Numbered from the stretch's first letter, positions 20,290 through 32,344 are shown. The stretch is DNA of 64,000 nt from Flammula alnicola (GCA_015499995.1 JADNRV010000096.1:62001-126000); one strand, 5' to 3'. The notes: generated by a model from the sequence alone, not told the origin. Numbers and translations are program-made.

Positions 20290-21638
20290 TACAGGATTTC
20301 GATGGACGTTTGCATCAGCAGCTTTAGATACAAGCAAGCGCAAACTTCTCAATCAACGTGACGATACTCAGTCCATTTTTCTTTCTTATTTATTGTCCTT
20401 CATGCTCAATCTTCGACGTTTTCTCTATGTAGGCCAGCAACTAAAAAGCTGAAGCCAGCTCTTCCTTCTGGCTTGCTCCCTGAAGCTTCTGTAAGCCGTG
20501 TCAACCTCACCACGCAATTCAAAAAAGCTTTGGGCCCGTCGAAGTCTCTCCCCACCGAAACTCCAGGTACTGCTCACGATCCAAATTTTTCCTCTAGATT
20601 TGGTGGTATCTTGGACGATGAACTTGCGGAATCATCCCCTACATTATTATCTGCCAAGGCTGGGGAAAAAAAGGTAAGTAGTGCACGTTGCTTTCAAGTA
20701 CAGATGCTTACTTCTTTCTCAGCCCATCGCGAAAATTATTCGAGGTGCGCCGACTGCCAAGATTGAATCAATGGAAGTTGCTCTTTCCGGGCGCCCTCGT
20801 GCAATCAAGAAGGAAAGAAAGGAAGTCTATACTCAGAACGACCTGCCTCCAGGGACGCTCAAGGCTTGGAAGGAACATATCATTCCCGCGTGGCGCAACT
20901 TTGCTGGTTGTCAAGAAAATCCGTGGAATACTAGTGGTTTGGAGTTGTGCGATGAGCTGAGGGAGATATGGGATATGGTACACCCTCGGAATCCGCAGCC
21001 CATCGATGCTGATTGCCCGATCTTTGTTGTGGTACGTCTTTCATCATCTCCTTTCATCCGCCATACATAATCCATCTACTAGGCTGTCCAGCGTTGGTAT
21101 GAGTGGCGCGGTAGCATTTCTCGTGCAGTTCAGGTCGCAGTCGACACATATATGGCAGAGTACTCTGAAGATCCAACAGTTCGCGCAGCGCATGCCTCCT
21201 TCATGAAAGGCAACTCTGAACGGATACCCTTCGCTTGGAGATTCCATCCCTGCTCTTCTGAGGAGCCATCAGTCAGCTCTTTGGCTCAGATTTCCCTCAT
21301 GATTTGTATACTAATTTTGCATCATATCTAGAGCTATCAAGGGTTGTTTCTGTCGCCCTTTATTTCGGCTGGTTTGGCAGCTTATTTCAACATGACATCG
21401 AGTGTCTGCGAGGAATTGATGGTGGATAGCGAGCCGCGTGGGGCCTTGGCTCTTGCGACGGTCTCGGCACATGAGCTACTTTCCCTCCATTGCGAAACTT
21501 CGACCGCGGCAGTGGGAAAAGATCAACGAGGGCGCGCTTGAGCTCTTACCTACCCCTCGTCATCCTGTCGCCTTGTCATTGGCATCTAGCAGCCCTGTCG
21601 ACGCACGTGGATTACTTTTTGAGGAGGACAGTGACTGA
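20290..21638 (+). pseudogene. Plavaka partner gene A (DUF6532-like), truncated
   Basis: Exons parallel those of the partner gene in copy B. They carry ALDTSKRKL, ATKKLKPALPSGLLPEASVS, DPNFSSRFGGILDDELAESS, SGRPRAIKKERKEVY, then AVQRWYEWRG, a segment with AAHASFMKGNSERIPFAW, and GLFLSPFISAGLAAYFNMTS. The 5' half is missing: sequence equivalent to 47830-51965 of copy B is deleted, so it abuts the transposase start. Near 21480 another deletion removes the exon equivalent to AERAFTFWVTGN and throws the tail (RQWEKINEGALE, DARGLLFEED) into another frame. The domain pattern resembles DUF6532 from memory. Its role in transposition is unknown. Confidence 0.7.
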
Positions 21639-21839
21639 GGGTGGATCAGTGGTAGATTTATGGGATTTGAGGATGCTTTGACATCCCTGGCCTGTTTGGC
21701 AAGGGCTCGGAGGCCAATTATGTCGTATATAGATGCAATTCATGCTTTTTGCCCACTCTTATCGCTATCCCACCCTGAGCCGTGAATTCTGCTGTAATCA
21801 AAAGCAAAATAATACCCCGAAAATTCGTCACTTATTCAC

Positions 21840-22042
21840 TTTGAGAGCCGCTTGTCTTATGACTTACTCACTTGAAAGTTGACTTGGATTCACTTGAGTT
21901 CACTTGTGTAAGAGAATTCACTTGGCTAAGACGAGGACCTCCTTACCCAAGTGAGCTTACCTTAGGCACTTGAAGTCACTTAAACCACTTGGTCACTTGT
22001 CAAAACCACGTAAGTCATGTAAGTGAACATGTAGTTTTCCTG
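21840..22042. repeat. Right subterminal arm of Plavaka A
   Basis: It contains more than ten CACTTG/CAAGTG motifs and ends in TGTAGTTTTCCTG. It parallels 57770-58057 of copy B. Confidence 0.75.
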
Positions 22043-22580
22043 ATCTTGAAGTGGAAACAGGGTATTGAAACTGCGGTTCAGCGACATCAAAGGAAGAGTT
22101 ATTCTCAGCGGCAAGACATGACAAATTGACAATATCATATGGGCGACAAAATATAAGTGCTACATTCACTGGCTGAAAATGATTTACCCGTGACTAACAA
22201 TCAAGCACCTAACAACCAGCTCCAAAAAATCATCCACATTTTCCCAATAAATATGGTGGCTGGACGGACGGAATGGTCGAACTAACTGGTGTCCAATCCC
22301 ATGCTTGCAGTCTTCCATCCTCGGGAGATAGGGTAAGATAGATCATAGCATCCATGGTAGCCTGTAGGGTCGTAGTTCACAGCTTCATCGACGACCTTAT
22401 TCGTAGGTGGTGTCAATGACTGGGCCAAGTGGTGGTTTTTTAACAGGCCCGCCAAATTGGGACAGTTAAGAAAGCTATCTGAGAGACTATGGGTGAGTAA
22501 AAGTGCTTGCGGAGAAAATAGGATTTGCTCACGGTACAAATAGGATAAGACAGGTCAAGGGTTCAATCTATGGCTGAGTC
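22043..22580. other. No gene assigned
   Basis: A minus-strand frame at 22282-22539 (containing DPTGYHGCYDLSYPISRGW) is the only candidate. It has no recognised domain or supporting splice structure. Confidence 0.3.
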
Positions 22581-22899
22581 TAAAAGGTTATGTTTTCTTG
22601 GGAGGGAAAAAATCATCCCAAGGACCTGGGGTATTTTTTACTGGCGGGGCATTCTGCTTGGGGACAGGTTCACCTGTGGCAGTGGCTATCGTGCTGACAA
22701 GTGCCTTGAAAGCGAAGGCCTCTGTAGGACACGTACGAACTTGTTCTCGACACGCCGGACAGGTATAGACAGGATGCGGTGGCATATGGTTTGCGATCAT
22801 TGACATCGTTTGCACATATGGATGAGTAGCAAGATTTGGGTGCTGCATGAGTGAACGCAGGAGCTCCATGAACGCGTGCATCAGCAAACCTGGGGGACG

Positions 22900-25720
22900 C
22901 GGCAGAGTGCTGCCGAGCGCTACATAGTGCCATAGTGTCATAGCATAGGGTACCGAATGCGTAGCGTTACATAGCATTCTCACGTTTATATATAGATGCG
23001 GCAGCGCACTATGGCCCACTATGGATTGCTATATAGCATTAGGTCATGTCTTCACAGTTCTATGCTGGGCTTCCTCTGCAGGGCCTTTTGTATTCAATCA
23101 TGGCATACTATTCTGTAGGTCTCGAGATGATAGCTAACAATGTAATATATTTGAACTACCGAATACACATGTAAATACTAGACTAAAGGCCAGTCAATGT
23201 ACACGAGATGGTAATCGAGGGTAATCATTGCCGGCGTTGGAGCTGGCGCCATTACCGACACTGTTTAAGATACCTCCCAAGGCCGAACTTGAGAAGGAGG
23301 CGGGAGGCGGGGTGGTGGACGAATCTGCAGCTGAGGAAGAAGCGGATGGGGTAACAGAGGCCGAAGGGGACAACGAAGCAGAGGTGGAGGGTGAGCTGGC
23401 AGACGAATCTGTGGCAGAGTTGGGTGTAGTCGAGGGCTCACCTTCCACTAACACGCATGTCGACGATCCCGTATCTAGAGAATATAGCTAGCTATCAGCA
23501 CACCATGCCATTGAAAAGGTATGAACGATGCTCGTACTTACAGTCTTCGTTCGTGCTCACCCGCTTCTATCCCCAGGTGTCGACGAATGAACCCACACCA
23601 CCCAGCCTCGATCTACGCCAGAGAGTAGCTATGCTCGGCGCATGTACATTACCCCTCTGCCTATATCCTCGCACGCTGAGGAACCAGGCCCTCGATAGCA
23701 ACGCTATGTCTGGATTGCTGGAAAACGCAGTGAGTGGGGTCAGGAGGGCGGTAGAAACGAAGTAATCACGCACCCAGCGAGGCCAGGTAAGCCATCCACA
23801 ACCCCTTGCCCCTCTCTACCCTCGCCGACGACGTCCACGGCTGTCTAGCTCACAGACGGCATTTCGAACGCTGCAGAGAGAGAAGGAAGATGGTGAGCAC
23901 ACGTCTCCAACCCGATCGGAACAGACAGAACACTCACAGTATACACATACAGCGCATCGATGGCTGTTCCGCAGCCATCTCCTGCCGCTCCGTATGCCCA
24001 CCACCAACCCAAACCCATGCATAACCCGCCGAGTGTCCACCGTGCTGCCAAAGTAAAAGGGGGCATCGATAGGTGGCGAGACATTAGGCTGACATGTTGA
24101 AAGTGGGGGATGCATGCTGGCCCGCAATGCTGGCCACTTCCAGCATGATCTCGCAGTCGGCGGGTGGGGGTGCTGGTTCAGACGTGGCTAACCTAGACGT
24201 AAAAGGTGAGTGAAAGACTATCCATGACCGAAATACGACACGTACTGAATGTTGAATACTCGCTTCATCCCTCTCGCCATCGCCGCCCCACGGACTCATA
24301 GAATCCACCCCGAACCCTGCCTGCGATCCATCCATCACCGGCTGGCCACCTCCAGAACCGCCCAAATGAAGTCCTTGCCCTGCCTTGCTGATAGGTCATG
24401 TCGTCTAGTTACTATCTAAGTAGATCATAGAGAGGATGAATCGTAAGTACACGCCCACCTCTGAACGCAAAACGAACGAAATACTCACTGACAATTTGTC
24501 TCCTGCGTCTTTCTGAATCACAGCTACCCCTTCGTTCATTGGTTCCGCTGCTCTTGCTCGCTCGCCCTTGACCGTGATTGCCAGAAAGCTGGTGCAGCCG
24601 CCGACAGCGAGGACAAGAGACATTGTTTGGGATGTTAGATGAGGCGAGGGTGCGAAGGCGGAGGGTGTGCATTCAAGGTTCCGGCTTTCCGTGCATCGTT
24701 AGGCCTGCAAGGAGCAAAAACGTATGTAAGTATACGCATCTGCATCCCAAATCAGGATGCGTAGGTAGCGGGGTTGGCTTACCGACGAGCGAGCGGCTAC
24801 GTTGCTGGTGCGACTCTCCTTGCCTAATCCCTGCATAATCCGTTTTGTCGTGGTAACGACAGCTTCTCGTCGTGTTTCTAGCTGATGAAAGATGTCCGAT
24901 AAGTAGGGTATGACGGAGTGGAGACGTGTGTGACTGACCTTTTGGCGGTTTCAAGGTATGTACGGCTGTATCGATGAGGGGATAGGGTGCCTTGGGGACG
25001 GTACGTCGCCGTCCTGTCCCTCTTCATTGTTGGTGGCACTGACAGGCGCTCGTTTGTTCGATCTCGCTTAACGTTGGGTGAAGTGCTGGCAACTGAGTTC
25101 GAGGACGCGGCCGATGCACTGCTACCGCTACCCGAGCCATCGGTAGGAGTGGCTGCTCCATTGTTACCAGCTGCAAGGGGGCGATTAAGAGGCTGCCAAT
25201 GTCAGTTCAAATAAGGGGGACTTACAGAGACCCAAAATATTGAGAGTGTTGCTGACGATGTCCCTCTCCTCAAACTGCCTCTTGATATCGATAGATCGAG
25301 GAGCATGAGAGTTCACCGGTGAATGGCGGTCTCGGGCGTTGTGGCGGTGGCGATGGTGGACGACTTTGACAATGTGATGGCGAGGCGACAGAGGGGCCAA
25401 GGAAGTGGTGACATGGTGGGGAGAAAGAAAGCGATGCAACGAGATTGAAATTTCGTTAAGTCCAAATTTCTATTTGCGGACATCAACATGTCACGTGAAG
25501 GAATTGTACAACATTGTGCACGACTGTTTTATTTAAGTGGCGAGATCTCTTTTAATATAACACTCCATAGTCTATCAATGAAACTGTAAACAACTATATA
25601 CATATTTGAGTAAGGGGCCCAGTGCGCTAAAGTGCTACGTAGTGGCCTATCATTGCTATGGCCACTATAGTCGCTATAGCCGCATTAAGGAACACTATGA
25701 CAGACTATGGGAAAAATCAC
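22900..25720. mobile_element. Insertion inside the RING gene carrying exons of another gene (Pack-type candidate)
   Basis: Both ends are dense in catagtg/ctatgg motifs: 22920-23035 and, inverted, 25625-25710. They share spaced blocks such as 'tcatagtgt' and 'aatgcg'. A 12-bp inverted pair CATCAGCAAACC / GGTTTGCTGATG stands at 22885-22896 and 25724-25735. No transposase is seen inside. The boundaries are approximate and no target duplication was proven. Confidence 0.5.
23194..25439 (-). pseudogene. Captured multi-exon gene remnant, Ser/Gly-rich, possibly secreted
   Basis: The first exon (from 25439) reads as a His/Arg-rich leader with RSIDIKRQFEERDIVSNTLN and then a GT donor. The next has GNNGAATPTDGSGSGSSASA and VKRDRTNERLSVPPTMKRDR. 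Further exon-like pieces are at about 24600, at 24365-24240 (GGSGGGQPVMDGSQAGFG), and at 23454-23194, a Ser-rich C terminus with SSASSPSTSASLSPSASV. The layout suggests a secreted or cell-surface protein, but no family is recognised. Several exons do not join in one frame, so it is treated as a remnant. Confidence 0.35.
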
Positions 25721-26579
25721 GGTTTGCTGATGTGGTTTATGCGTGGCGTGTTTCGATGGGTAGCCACAAATTTTGCTCGTATTACGTCGAACCAGTTTTG
25801 CAGGCATGACTGGCAGAATGAGTGGCCGCAATCCGGGAGGCTGAAAGGGAAAGGGGGCATGCCTAAACTGAGCCACTCGACAGTGAAGAACAAACCACAA
25901 CGCACATGTAGGGTGTCCACATTCGGCATCTGCAGATCTCACAATCCAAGTGGTCCGAGAGCTTTGCTGCATCCTGAAAGGTCCGGAGAAGTTTTAGACA
26001 CAGAGGACAAATGTGGTTCAAGAATAGTAGAAATGCACCAAGATGACCTTTCCATCAGCCAGCTTTCGAAGGTCCTGGAGTTGTTGATTCTCTTCACGTA
26101 CTGTCTCAAGCTCTCTCGAGGCTCGTTCGAAAGCCTTTTTATGTTTTACGCTTTCCTGCAATATAAAATGGACGATAAGAACAATTGTACTGAATAGCGG
26201 AAAGGTTCGTAGAAAAAGTACGCCAACTTAGCTTACCTCTCGTAGCTTGCTAATCTGCCTCCTGTAATCTGCAATAACAGATGGCTGTATCAGGTCTGGA
26301 GACTCGTCGTCTGAGGATATTTCAATGATGTCGGCGGCTGGAGGCACAAAAGTTGGTTTCTTGGTGCGCGTCCTTGGTCGAACTTTGTCTTGGCGCGTTT
26401 CTGTTGGCTGGATCTTCGAGGTCTCGACATCGGAAATGGGGTGGGTGACATGGCCAACCTGATGGCAGCTTTGTGTAGGAAAGGGTTGAGGACGAGGAGG
26501 GATGCTTGAGGAACGAGTGGCAGGCATCGCGTTCGAAGGAATGGGAAGCAAACTTTGCGATATGGGCCGCCATCAGCAA

Positions 26580-26920
26580 ATCGGGGAAATTCCGATTTAG
26601 CCATATAGCATCTATGAGTTTGTCACCACCTTGTGATCACCTTACCGTAGCTCGTAACTACTCGTGAGATCTTAATCAGATTATAGGGACATTATATGTT
26701 AGATATCAAGTTATTTTCAATAGATGAGGCACGTAAAAGGTTGTGTGGAAGTGGTATTTACCATATGAGTGAAATGCCAGGCCGGTAATAAGTTTACAAG
26801 GTCGACATCGACTTTTCAATGCCTGACAGGTCATTATACTATTTGAACAAGATTGCGAAGCAAATATGAGGTCAATGTAGACCGACATACATCTAACAGC
26901 TGGTTACAGTGAGTAGCATA
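26580..26920. other. No gene seen
   Basis: The upstream side of the RING gene. AT-rich, without a convincing TATA box or coding frame. Confidence 0.35.
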
Positions 26921-28026
26921 TGACTGCCCGGGTGCACATTTATTCCCGCGCGCGCCAAATCGGTTTGCGCGCGCCCGCGAGACCTCAATCTTGTAAAATC
27001 AGGATTCCCTCCGGAAAATTAGTTCAGGCAGTCTACTATACCTTGCCTAGGTACATTTTATACTCAGAAAGTATGCATTCTTCTGCCAATTTCACGAGTT
27101 ATATGTTCCTCAACGTCTAGCAATCAGCGGGCCGGGATTCCGACAGCATCTAATTCTGGTGTGAAGCTCGACTTGAAGCTACTAGTACGCTCGGACTTTA
27201 TGCATACAACTCTATTCACAGTTGTCCTATTTCAACTCAAATTTGAGATGGTGCATTATCGAGTTCTAGATATGAGGGATAGAAGTTTAGCCTGAGCTTC
27301 ACTTCAATGGCAGCTACGGAAATACATGACCCAGGTCAAGCTATTAGATGTAGAAATAAAATTTCAATTGATTATTCCTTATCCAATTGGAGTGAATTTA
27401 TGCTACTGTGATGCACCGAAGAAGAACAGAAGAGCAGGGGAAACCATGACTGACATTATAATTTATAGAACGCAGATTTTCGATATATGAGGGCAAACAT
27501 TCTCCTCGGTAAGGCTACCAATGGCCCATTTTTAGTAATACAGAAAGCAACAAGCAAAGTGGGAAGATCAGCAGCATTTCAATAGGTTAATGGTTGATTG
27601 ACAGTGCATAATGCAGCATAAAACAGATGCGGTCACTGCTTGTTCTGTTGTAAGAAAGGAGCAAAATAAGTTTACATCTGTCCAGCTCTCTCAAAATACC
27701 ATTATGCGATCAGCTTGGGAGCTTTTTAGAGCAAACCATGGATAAAGTTGAATGTATGAATGTAAGCCTTGTTTCAAGTAGAGCACACCGGAATTAGATG
27801 CTGTCGGAATCCCGGCCCGCTGATTGCTAGACGTTGAGGAACATATAACTCGTGAAATTGGCAGAAGAATGCATACTTTCTGAGTATAAAATGTACCTAG
27901 GCAAGGTATAGTAGACTGCCTGAACTAATTTTCCGGAGGGAATCCTGATTTTACAAGATTGAGGTCTCGCGGGCGCGCGCAAACCGATTTGGCGCGCGCG
28001 GGAATAAATGTGCACCCGGGCAGTCA
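26921..28026. mobile_element. Element with 240-bp terminal inverted repeats
   Basis: The first 242 bp (26921-27162) reappear inverted at 27785-28026 almost without mismatch, so the same 66-codon frame occurs on opposite strands at each end. The ends read TGACTGCCCGGGTGCACATT. The flanks are TA on both sides (26919-26920 and 28027-28028), the target preferred by Tc1/mariner-like elements. Each arm holds a very CpG-rich block (cccgcgcgcgcc). The 620-bp centre has no coding frame. Confidence 0.8.
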
Positions 28027-28104
28027 TAAGTAGCAAGCCAGATTACAAAGAACGTATAACCATTTTATAGACAATGTACTAGTAGAACAGGCGCGGTATG
28101 ATAA

Positions 28105-31072
28105 CTAAAGCGAAGCATAACCATTGTCGTCCGAGTCCTCGTCTGACCTGCCGGAATCATCGCCGTCGGAGTCGTTGTCACCACTAAACTCTTCTTCTGA
28201 CAATAATTCATCCTCCTCTTCCTCTTCACTGTTTTCCACCCCGTTGCTATTCATATCGATGTCTTCGTGGTTTTGTCGTACCTCGGTAGCGTCACCATCA
28301 TCATCTACTTCCATTTCGATTTCCTCGGAATCGGATTCTTGGGTGTCACCTTGGCACTGTGCACTGTTATCCAAGTGGCCAATTCCGCCGCCGAAATAAC
28401 GCATGAACATGTCACGATCGACAAAGCTGACAATGACAAGTAAGTAACGATAATGAATATCAATGAGAATACTCACATATTGACATAGAAATTTACCCAG
28501 TCATCTACATCTCCAGGATTTAAGCATCGAGCAATGCTACGAGGAATGGGAAGGAGGTCAGAGGTGCGACCGCCATGGAAGGCCGGTATCAAATGACATC
28601 CGCGCACGATATTTGCAGGATCCACAAAACTGAATGCAAACTCGTCCGTAGATTCTACAAACCCAATCTTGGGCAAACGCGCTCGGCGAAAACCTGAAAG
28701 ATAGTCCGGTTCCCTACCGAGCCAGCGAACCCAAAGAAAATCCATCCGCCTTGCGCTTCTGGCACCTGGAGGCTGGGATGTCTGTTCTTTCCGCCCATAC
28801 ATTAGCATGATACACGCCAATAACCCTCGCATACCAATAAGGATCGGCACCCTCTTCTGTCTCAGGAGATCGCAACATAATGTCAGGATGAGTTTGAGGG
28901 TTGATCGTGTCAGACTGCCGCTGCAAATCGTATGTAGTATAATAGATGCGGCATGTTTGGACAGAGTAGATCTTGCGTCCTACGAAACGAATAGAGTTGC
29001 GATCTTCATCTGAAAATTCATCATGCATGTCGGCGTCGAAGTCACGGTTCTTCAACCGTCCCAATAAATGGTCTTGAAGCTTCGGTAAAAATGCTAAAAT
29101 GATATCAGTGGGAAGAAGTTCGCAAAATCTCAGGGATTTAGAACATACATGGTATGCAGGGTCACCTTTATTGTCCCGAATCGCAGTGGATATGTCGATA
29201 GGTCTGTTTTTTGGAGGAGAGATGTGATACCGTAGATCAGAGTCTCCCACCGCGGCTCCCTCATCTTGATTACTGTTGTAGTCCGTTGCGGCGACTTCTG
29301 CTCTGGAATTTGTAACACGATCGTGGAGCCGCTTCCTCTCCAAGGCAAGACGAGCCCGTTCAAACCTGCGATAGCGCTTTGCGATCTGCCTTTCAGCATT
29401 GCGCTTGTTTGTTGTCCCGTAGAGTCGTTTAACTAATCTGTGCGCAAGTTCGCCCTACTGTATTATCGAAGGATTGAGTGAACAAGCCGCAAAAAAATAC
29501 CATCAGCGCATCTGATCACCATTCCGTATGTGTATGCGTGAAGGAAGTCATCATCAAGTAAAAATTTCCAGACGGCATGCATCAGCTCTCGGCGGCAATG
29601 TGTCATAATGTCCTTCTTCTGTGTTCCCTATTTTATATGGAAACTAGTGGCGAAGTCTTGAAAGGAATCTGGGAGAGATGGTATGTACGCAACATGCTGG
29701 CAAGCACCCGAGTTTGGCTGAGCACGAAAATATTTGGAAAGATTACCAAAAAGCATGTAGATTGGCCAGAGCCTGTTTAGCCGTTCCAAAATTTGCCAGG
29801 TGAGTGCCGTCAGACCAGAACATAAGAGCTGCCACAGCCTTCTCTAGCTTGCAATCTGCCAGTGGCTCGTCGGGGGGAACTGGGGCGCGTTGAATTTTGT
29901 CGTTCTCTTCGATAAAGGCATTGGAGTTATACACCTCTGAGAAGACTCGTTCTTCTTCGCCACCTGGAGACTTGTGAAATAACTTGAAAGGAGATAAATG
30001 GAATTTGGTTGCAAGAGGTGAGGAAAAACCAGCTCGTATAACAGCTGTCAATTTGCGGTATTGAAGTCCTGGAACAGAAAATAGACGCGAGGGTATATCT
30101 TTCGACCCCGAAGGAACTTCGATGTCGATGTTTGCTTTGTCGAAGGAGTCCAAATATGGTGACTTATCATCCGCGGCATCATTTTGACGATTCTCTCGTG
30201 CCGCATTGAATCCTTGAAGGTCTTCAAGCTTGAAATTGGGATCAAGAAGAACCTCATTGGCGAGACGGTTGATTTCGTTATCAGATTTGGTCGGTGCGCC
30301 AGAGTCCTTCCAATTCATTAACATTTCAACAGATTCATTTCGATGAACAGGAGTCGGGCTTGGAGGTCGCAAGGGTGTTGTATTCGTAGTGTCATTTCCA
30401 CAAAGAAGATCTTCTGTTGGGATAAAGGAATCGGGGTCAAAAGATGGACGATAAAGGTATTCACGCAGCAAACAAAAGGAGTTCAGAGAAGTCCTTAGTC
30501 GATTGCGCACGATGAGTCGCACTCGGGGTAACACTGCGGTTGGGACCTCGGGTTCATCGTCAAGTGGCGTCAGAGGTTTAGGATTCACATCAATGTACCG
30601 AGCGGGCTGCCTATAATTGCGCATTGGTCGACCAGCCTGCGTAAGTTGAGGCGGCGGCGGCCGTGTGGGTTCTAGGATGGGCAGGGGCAATGGACTAGAG
30701 GGACCGGGACCTGGACTGACGGGTATATGAGGATCAAGGGCAAGGGTAAAATCTTGATCCATTGGTTGAAGTTCGTCGTTAGAGGATTTTCCCCTACTTG
30801 GTCCGGCAACAGCTTCTGGCTGCGTAAAATGGTCAGTAATTATATTTATGAGTTCTGGCAAGAAGATGTACTCCTGGAGTTTGAGAGTGTATGCGTGCTT
30901 TGCGGTGTGCAAGTTTGGATCTCTTGGTTTTGTTCAGAGCCGCGGCAGATTGTCGATGTTGAGTGGATTCAGCTTCATGTTTCAGATAAGCTTCACATTT
31001 ATTGTGATGCTGTCTGAGGCCACCGGCAGACCGAGCAATGAAGTTATCTGGACAATGCTTGCATGGATACAT
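28105..31072 (-). pseudogene. Plavaka-family transposase C with the catalytic centre deleted
   Basis: The start ATG is at 31072, with a zinc-finger-like motif (YPCKHCPDNFIARSAGGLRQ...HHNKC). A Pro-rich region, RLIVRNRLRTSLNSF, VEMLMNWKDSG, PGLQYRKLTAVIRAGF, FKLFHKSPGGEEERV and ALMFWSDGTHLANFG follow, then PIYMLFGNLSKYFRA and CRRELMHAVWKFLLDD. Then, near 29450, the protein jumps to the C-terminal domain (KRLYGTTNKRNAERQIAKRY, SDEDRNSIRFVGRKIYSVQT, IYYTTYDLQRQSDTINPQTH, FLWVRWLGREPDY, an acidic tail). Several hundred residues that normally hold the DLLHE-like and E-containing motifs are missing. An in-frame TAG also stands near 29627. It is an internally deleted derivative of a Plavaka branch different from A and B. 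Confidence 0.7.
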
Positions 31073-31405
31073 AACCGACACAGAAAGCAAGAATAGAGTA
31101 AGAACTAGACAGAAAAGCAGAGCTATTTGCAGCTTGGGGCGCCTTCGAGGTGGTCTCGCCATCGGCAAGAAGGGAAAAGAAATTTAAGGGACTAGAAGTA
31201 ATGCACATGTGGTATATATGGCCGCAGCGACGCAGCGCACGGACTTGCAATTCCTTAATTGCAGATCAAAGATCGAATAAATTCCAGACAAAACATCTAA
31301 GGAGCACAACACACACCCTTGGTTGCTGGAATCCCCCTTTTTTTGCGCTCATGGCCCCCCCCCCCTCGCACTTCATCACCATTTCCCGCTTCTTCATCCT
31401 CTCAC

Positions 31406-31723
31406 ATGGGAAGTGACCAGTCACAGATACCCAACTCTGATTCTACAGAAGACCAAGCTGAGGCTGCACTTTGGAGACGAAGATATCTCGCTCTGAAAGA
31501 TGAGGTTAACATCTCCAAAAAATCATCATCTAAACGAAAATCGGAGTAAGTCAAGTTCTATTGAGATTTGAATTCACGTACTGTAATAACATCTTGTGCC
31601 CACTCAGAAATGCGCCGTCGGCAAGTCTAATTGGTCGAGGCATACGGAAGATGGTATTTATATGCGGGGAGATCAAAGATCTTGTCCTTGCTGCTGACAA
31701 GCATCTTGAGTACCTGGAAGCAG
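31406..31723 (+). pseudogene. Divergent partner-gene fragment of Plavaka C
   Basis: ATG 31406 (MGSDQSQIPNSDSTEDQAEA) opens an exon ending at 31545 before GTAAGT. After a 62-bp intron, exon 2 (from 31608) reads APSASLIGRGIRKMVFICGE and LVLAADKHLEYLEAVVSM. The pattern resembles the coiled-coil plus GRGIR-type second proteins near agaricomycete transposases. Coding stops at about 31723, where 'tgtcaatgacccgggtcatga' begins a short repeat of ggtca motifs. Confidence 0.45.
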
Positions 31724-32044
31724 TGGTGTCAATGACCCGGGTCATGACTGGTCAGGCCGGGGTCAGGCCAAAAAGGGGTCAAAAAAGGTCAATCTGGACT
31801 GACCGGTCAAAGGAAAAGGGTGGGAATTAGATGAGCTCAGTGAAAACAGGCGAAATAACCGCCCATTGGTAGTTATTCGCCACGGAATTCGGTCAAATCA
31901 ATTGAATGTCATTACTCTGAAGTTTTGTACAGGTTTTATACTTGTTTCTCAGTTGTGATATGGTGCATTTCCTGTTCTTTGGGCAGTGCCGACCAACTTC
32001 ATTCCCCTTCTTATCCTCTAAATACATTCTAACTCCTTGAATAA

Positions 32045-32341
32045 ATGGCCGGCTCTCGTACCAAGAAACTTGAACTCACATCCCCTTGCCGTCACGGCAG
32101 AAAGCGAGTTTCAGATCACAGAAATCCCTCCAAAAATGTTGTGTCACCTCGTCGTCCATTTCGAAAGCCTGAACAAAAAAAATTCTGTGGTTGCACAGAG
32201 TTCTGTCATAGAAAATTAACACTTAAAACTCGCAAGCACCACTACAAGAGAGTAGGGCGTTCATTTCCAGATTCTGAGTCATCAGAGGGCTCGGTTATTG
32301 ATATCGACAGCGCGTCCATCGAGGCCTCATCAGAGAAGTAA
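32045..32341 (+). pseudogene. Cys/His-rich fragment, possibly N terminus of a CACTA-type transposase
   Basis: ATG 32045 opens 98 codons: basic, then a Cys/His cluster (KKFCGCTEFCHRKLTLKTRK, then HHYKRVGRSF), then an acidic Ser-rich tail (SEGSVIDIDSASIEASSE). Short CxC..C..H clusters before an acidic region are typical of tnp2-like (En/Spm) transposases in mushrooms. Nothing downstream to 33000 continues it. Confidence 0.3.
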
Positions 32342-32344
32342 GTT

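Larger units (their letters stand above)
15921..22042. mobile_element. Plavaka (CACTA-like) DNA transposon, copy A
   Basis: It is bounded by CAGGAAAACTACA (15921) and its inverse TGTAGTTTTCCTG (ending 22042). Both arms are filled with CACTTG/CAAGTG motifs in both orientations. It contains the transposase gene (17080-20268, minus) and the 3' part of a divergent partner gene (20290-21638, plus). Compared with copy B, it has lost most of ORF1, the intergenic promoter and the 5' half of the partner gene. At 16140-16970 it carries unrelated sequence. Confidence 0.75.
22588..26527 (-). pseudogene. RING-finger protein gene split by a 2.8-kb insertion
   Basis: The N-terminal half starts at ATG 26527 (MPATRSSSIPPRPQPFPTQ). 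It passes through an acidic patch (IIEISSDDESP), a coiled coil (AFERASRELETVREENQQLQ) and the first RING half (LDCEICRC..., then CGHSFCQSCLQNWF at about 25820). The second RING half lies more than 2.7 kb away at 22588-22900, with YTCPACREQVRT and a Pro-rich tail ending DDFFPPKKT. Together they give the usual order C-x2-C...C-x-H-x2-C-x2-C...C-x2-C of a RING, normally a ubiquitin-ligase module. The order and strand of the halves fit one ancestral gene. A single transcript spanning the insertion is unlikely. Confidence 0.65.

Noticed and set aside
26920..28036. Identical 66-70 codon frame on both strands, possibly a gene pair
   Set aside because: It is the long terminal inverted repeat read twice. 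Nothing in it looks like a domain.
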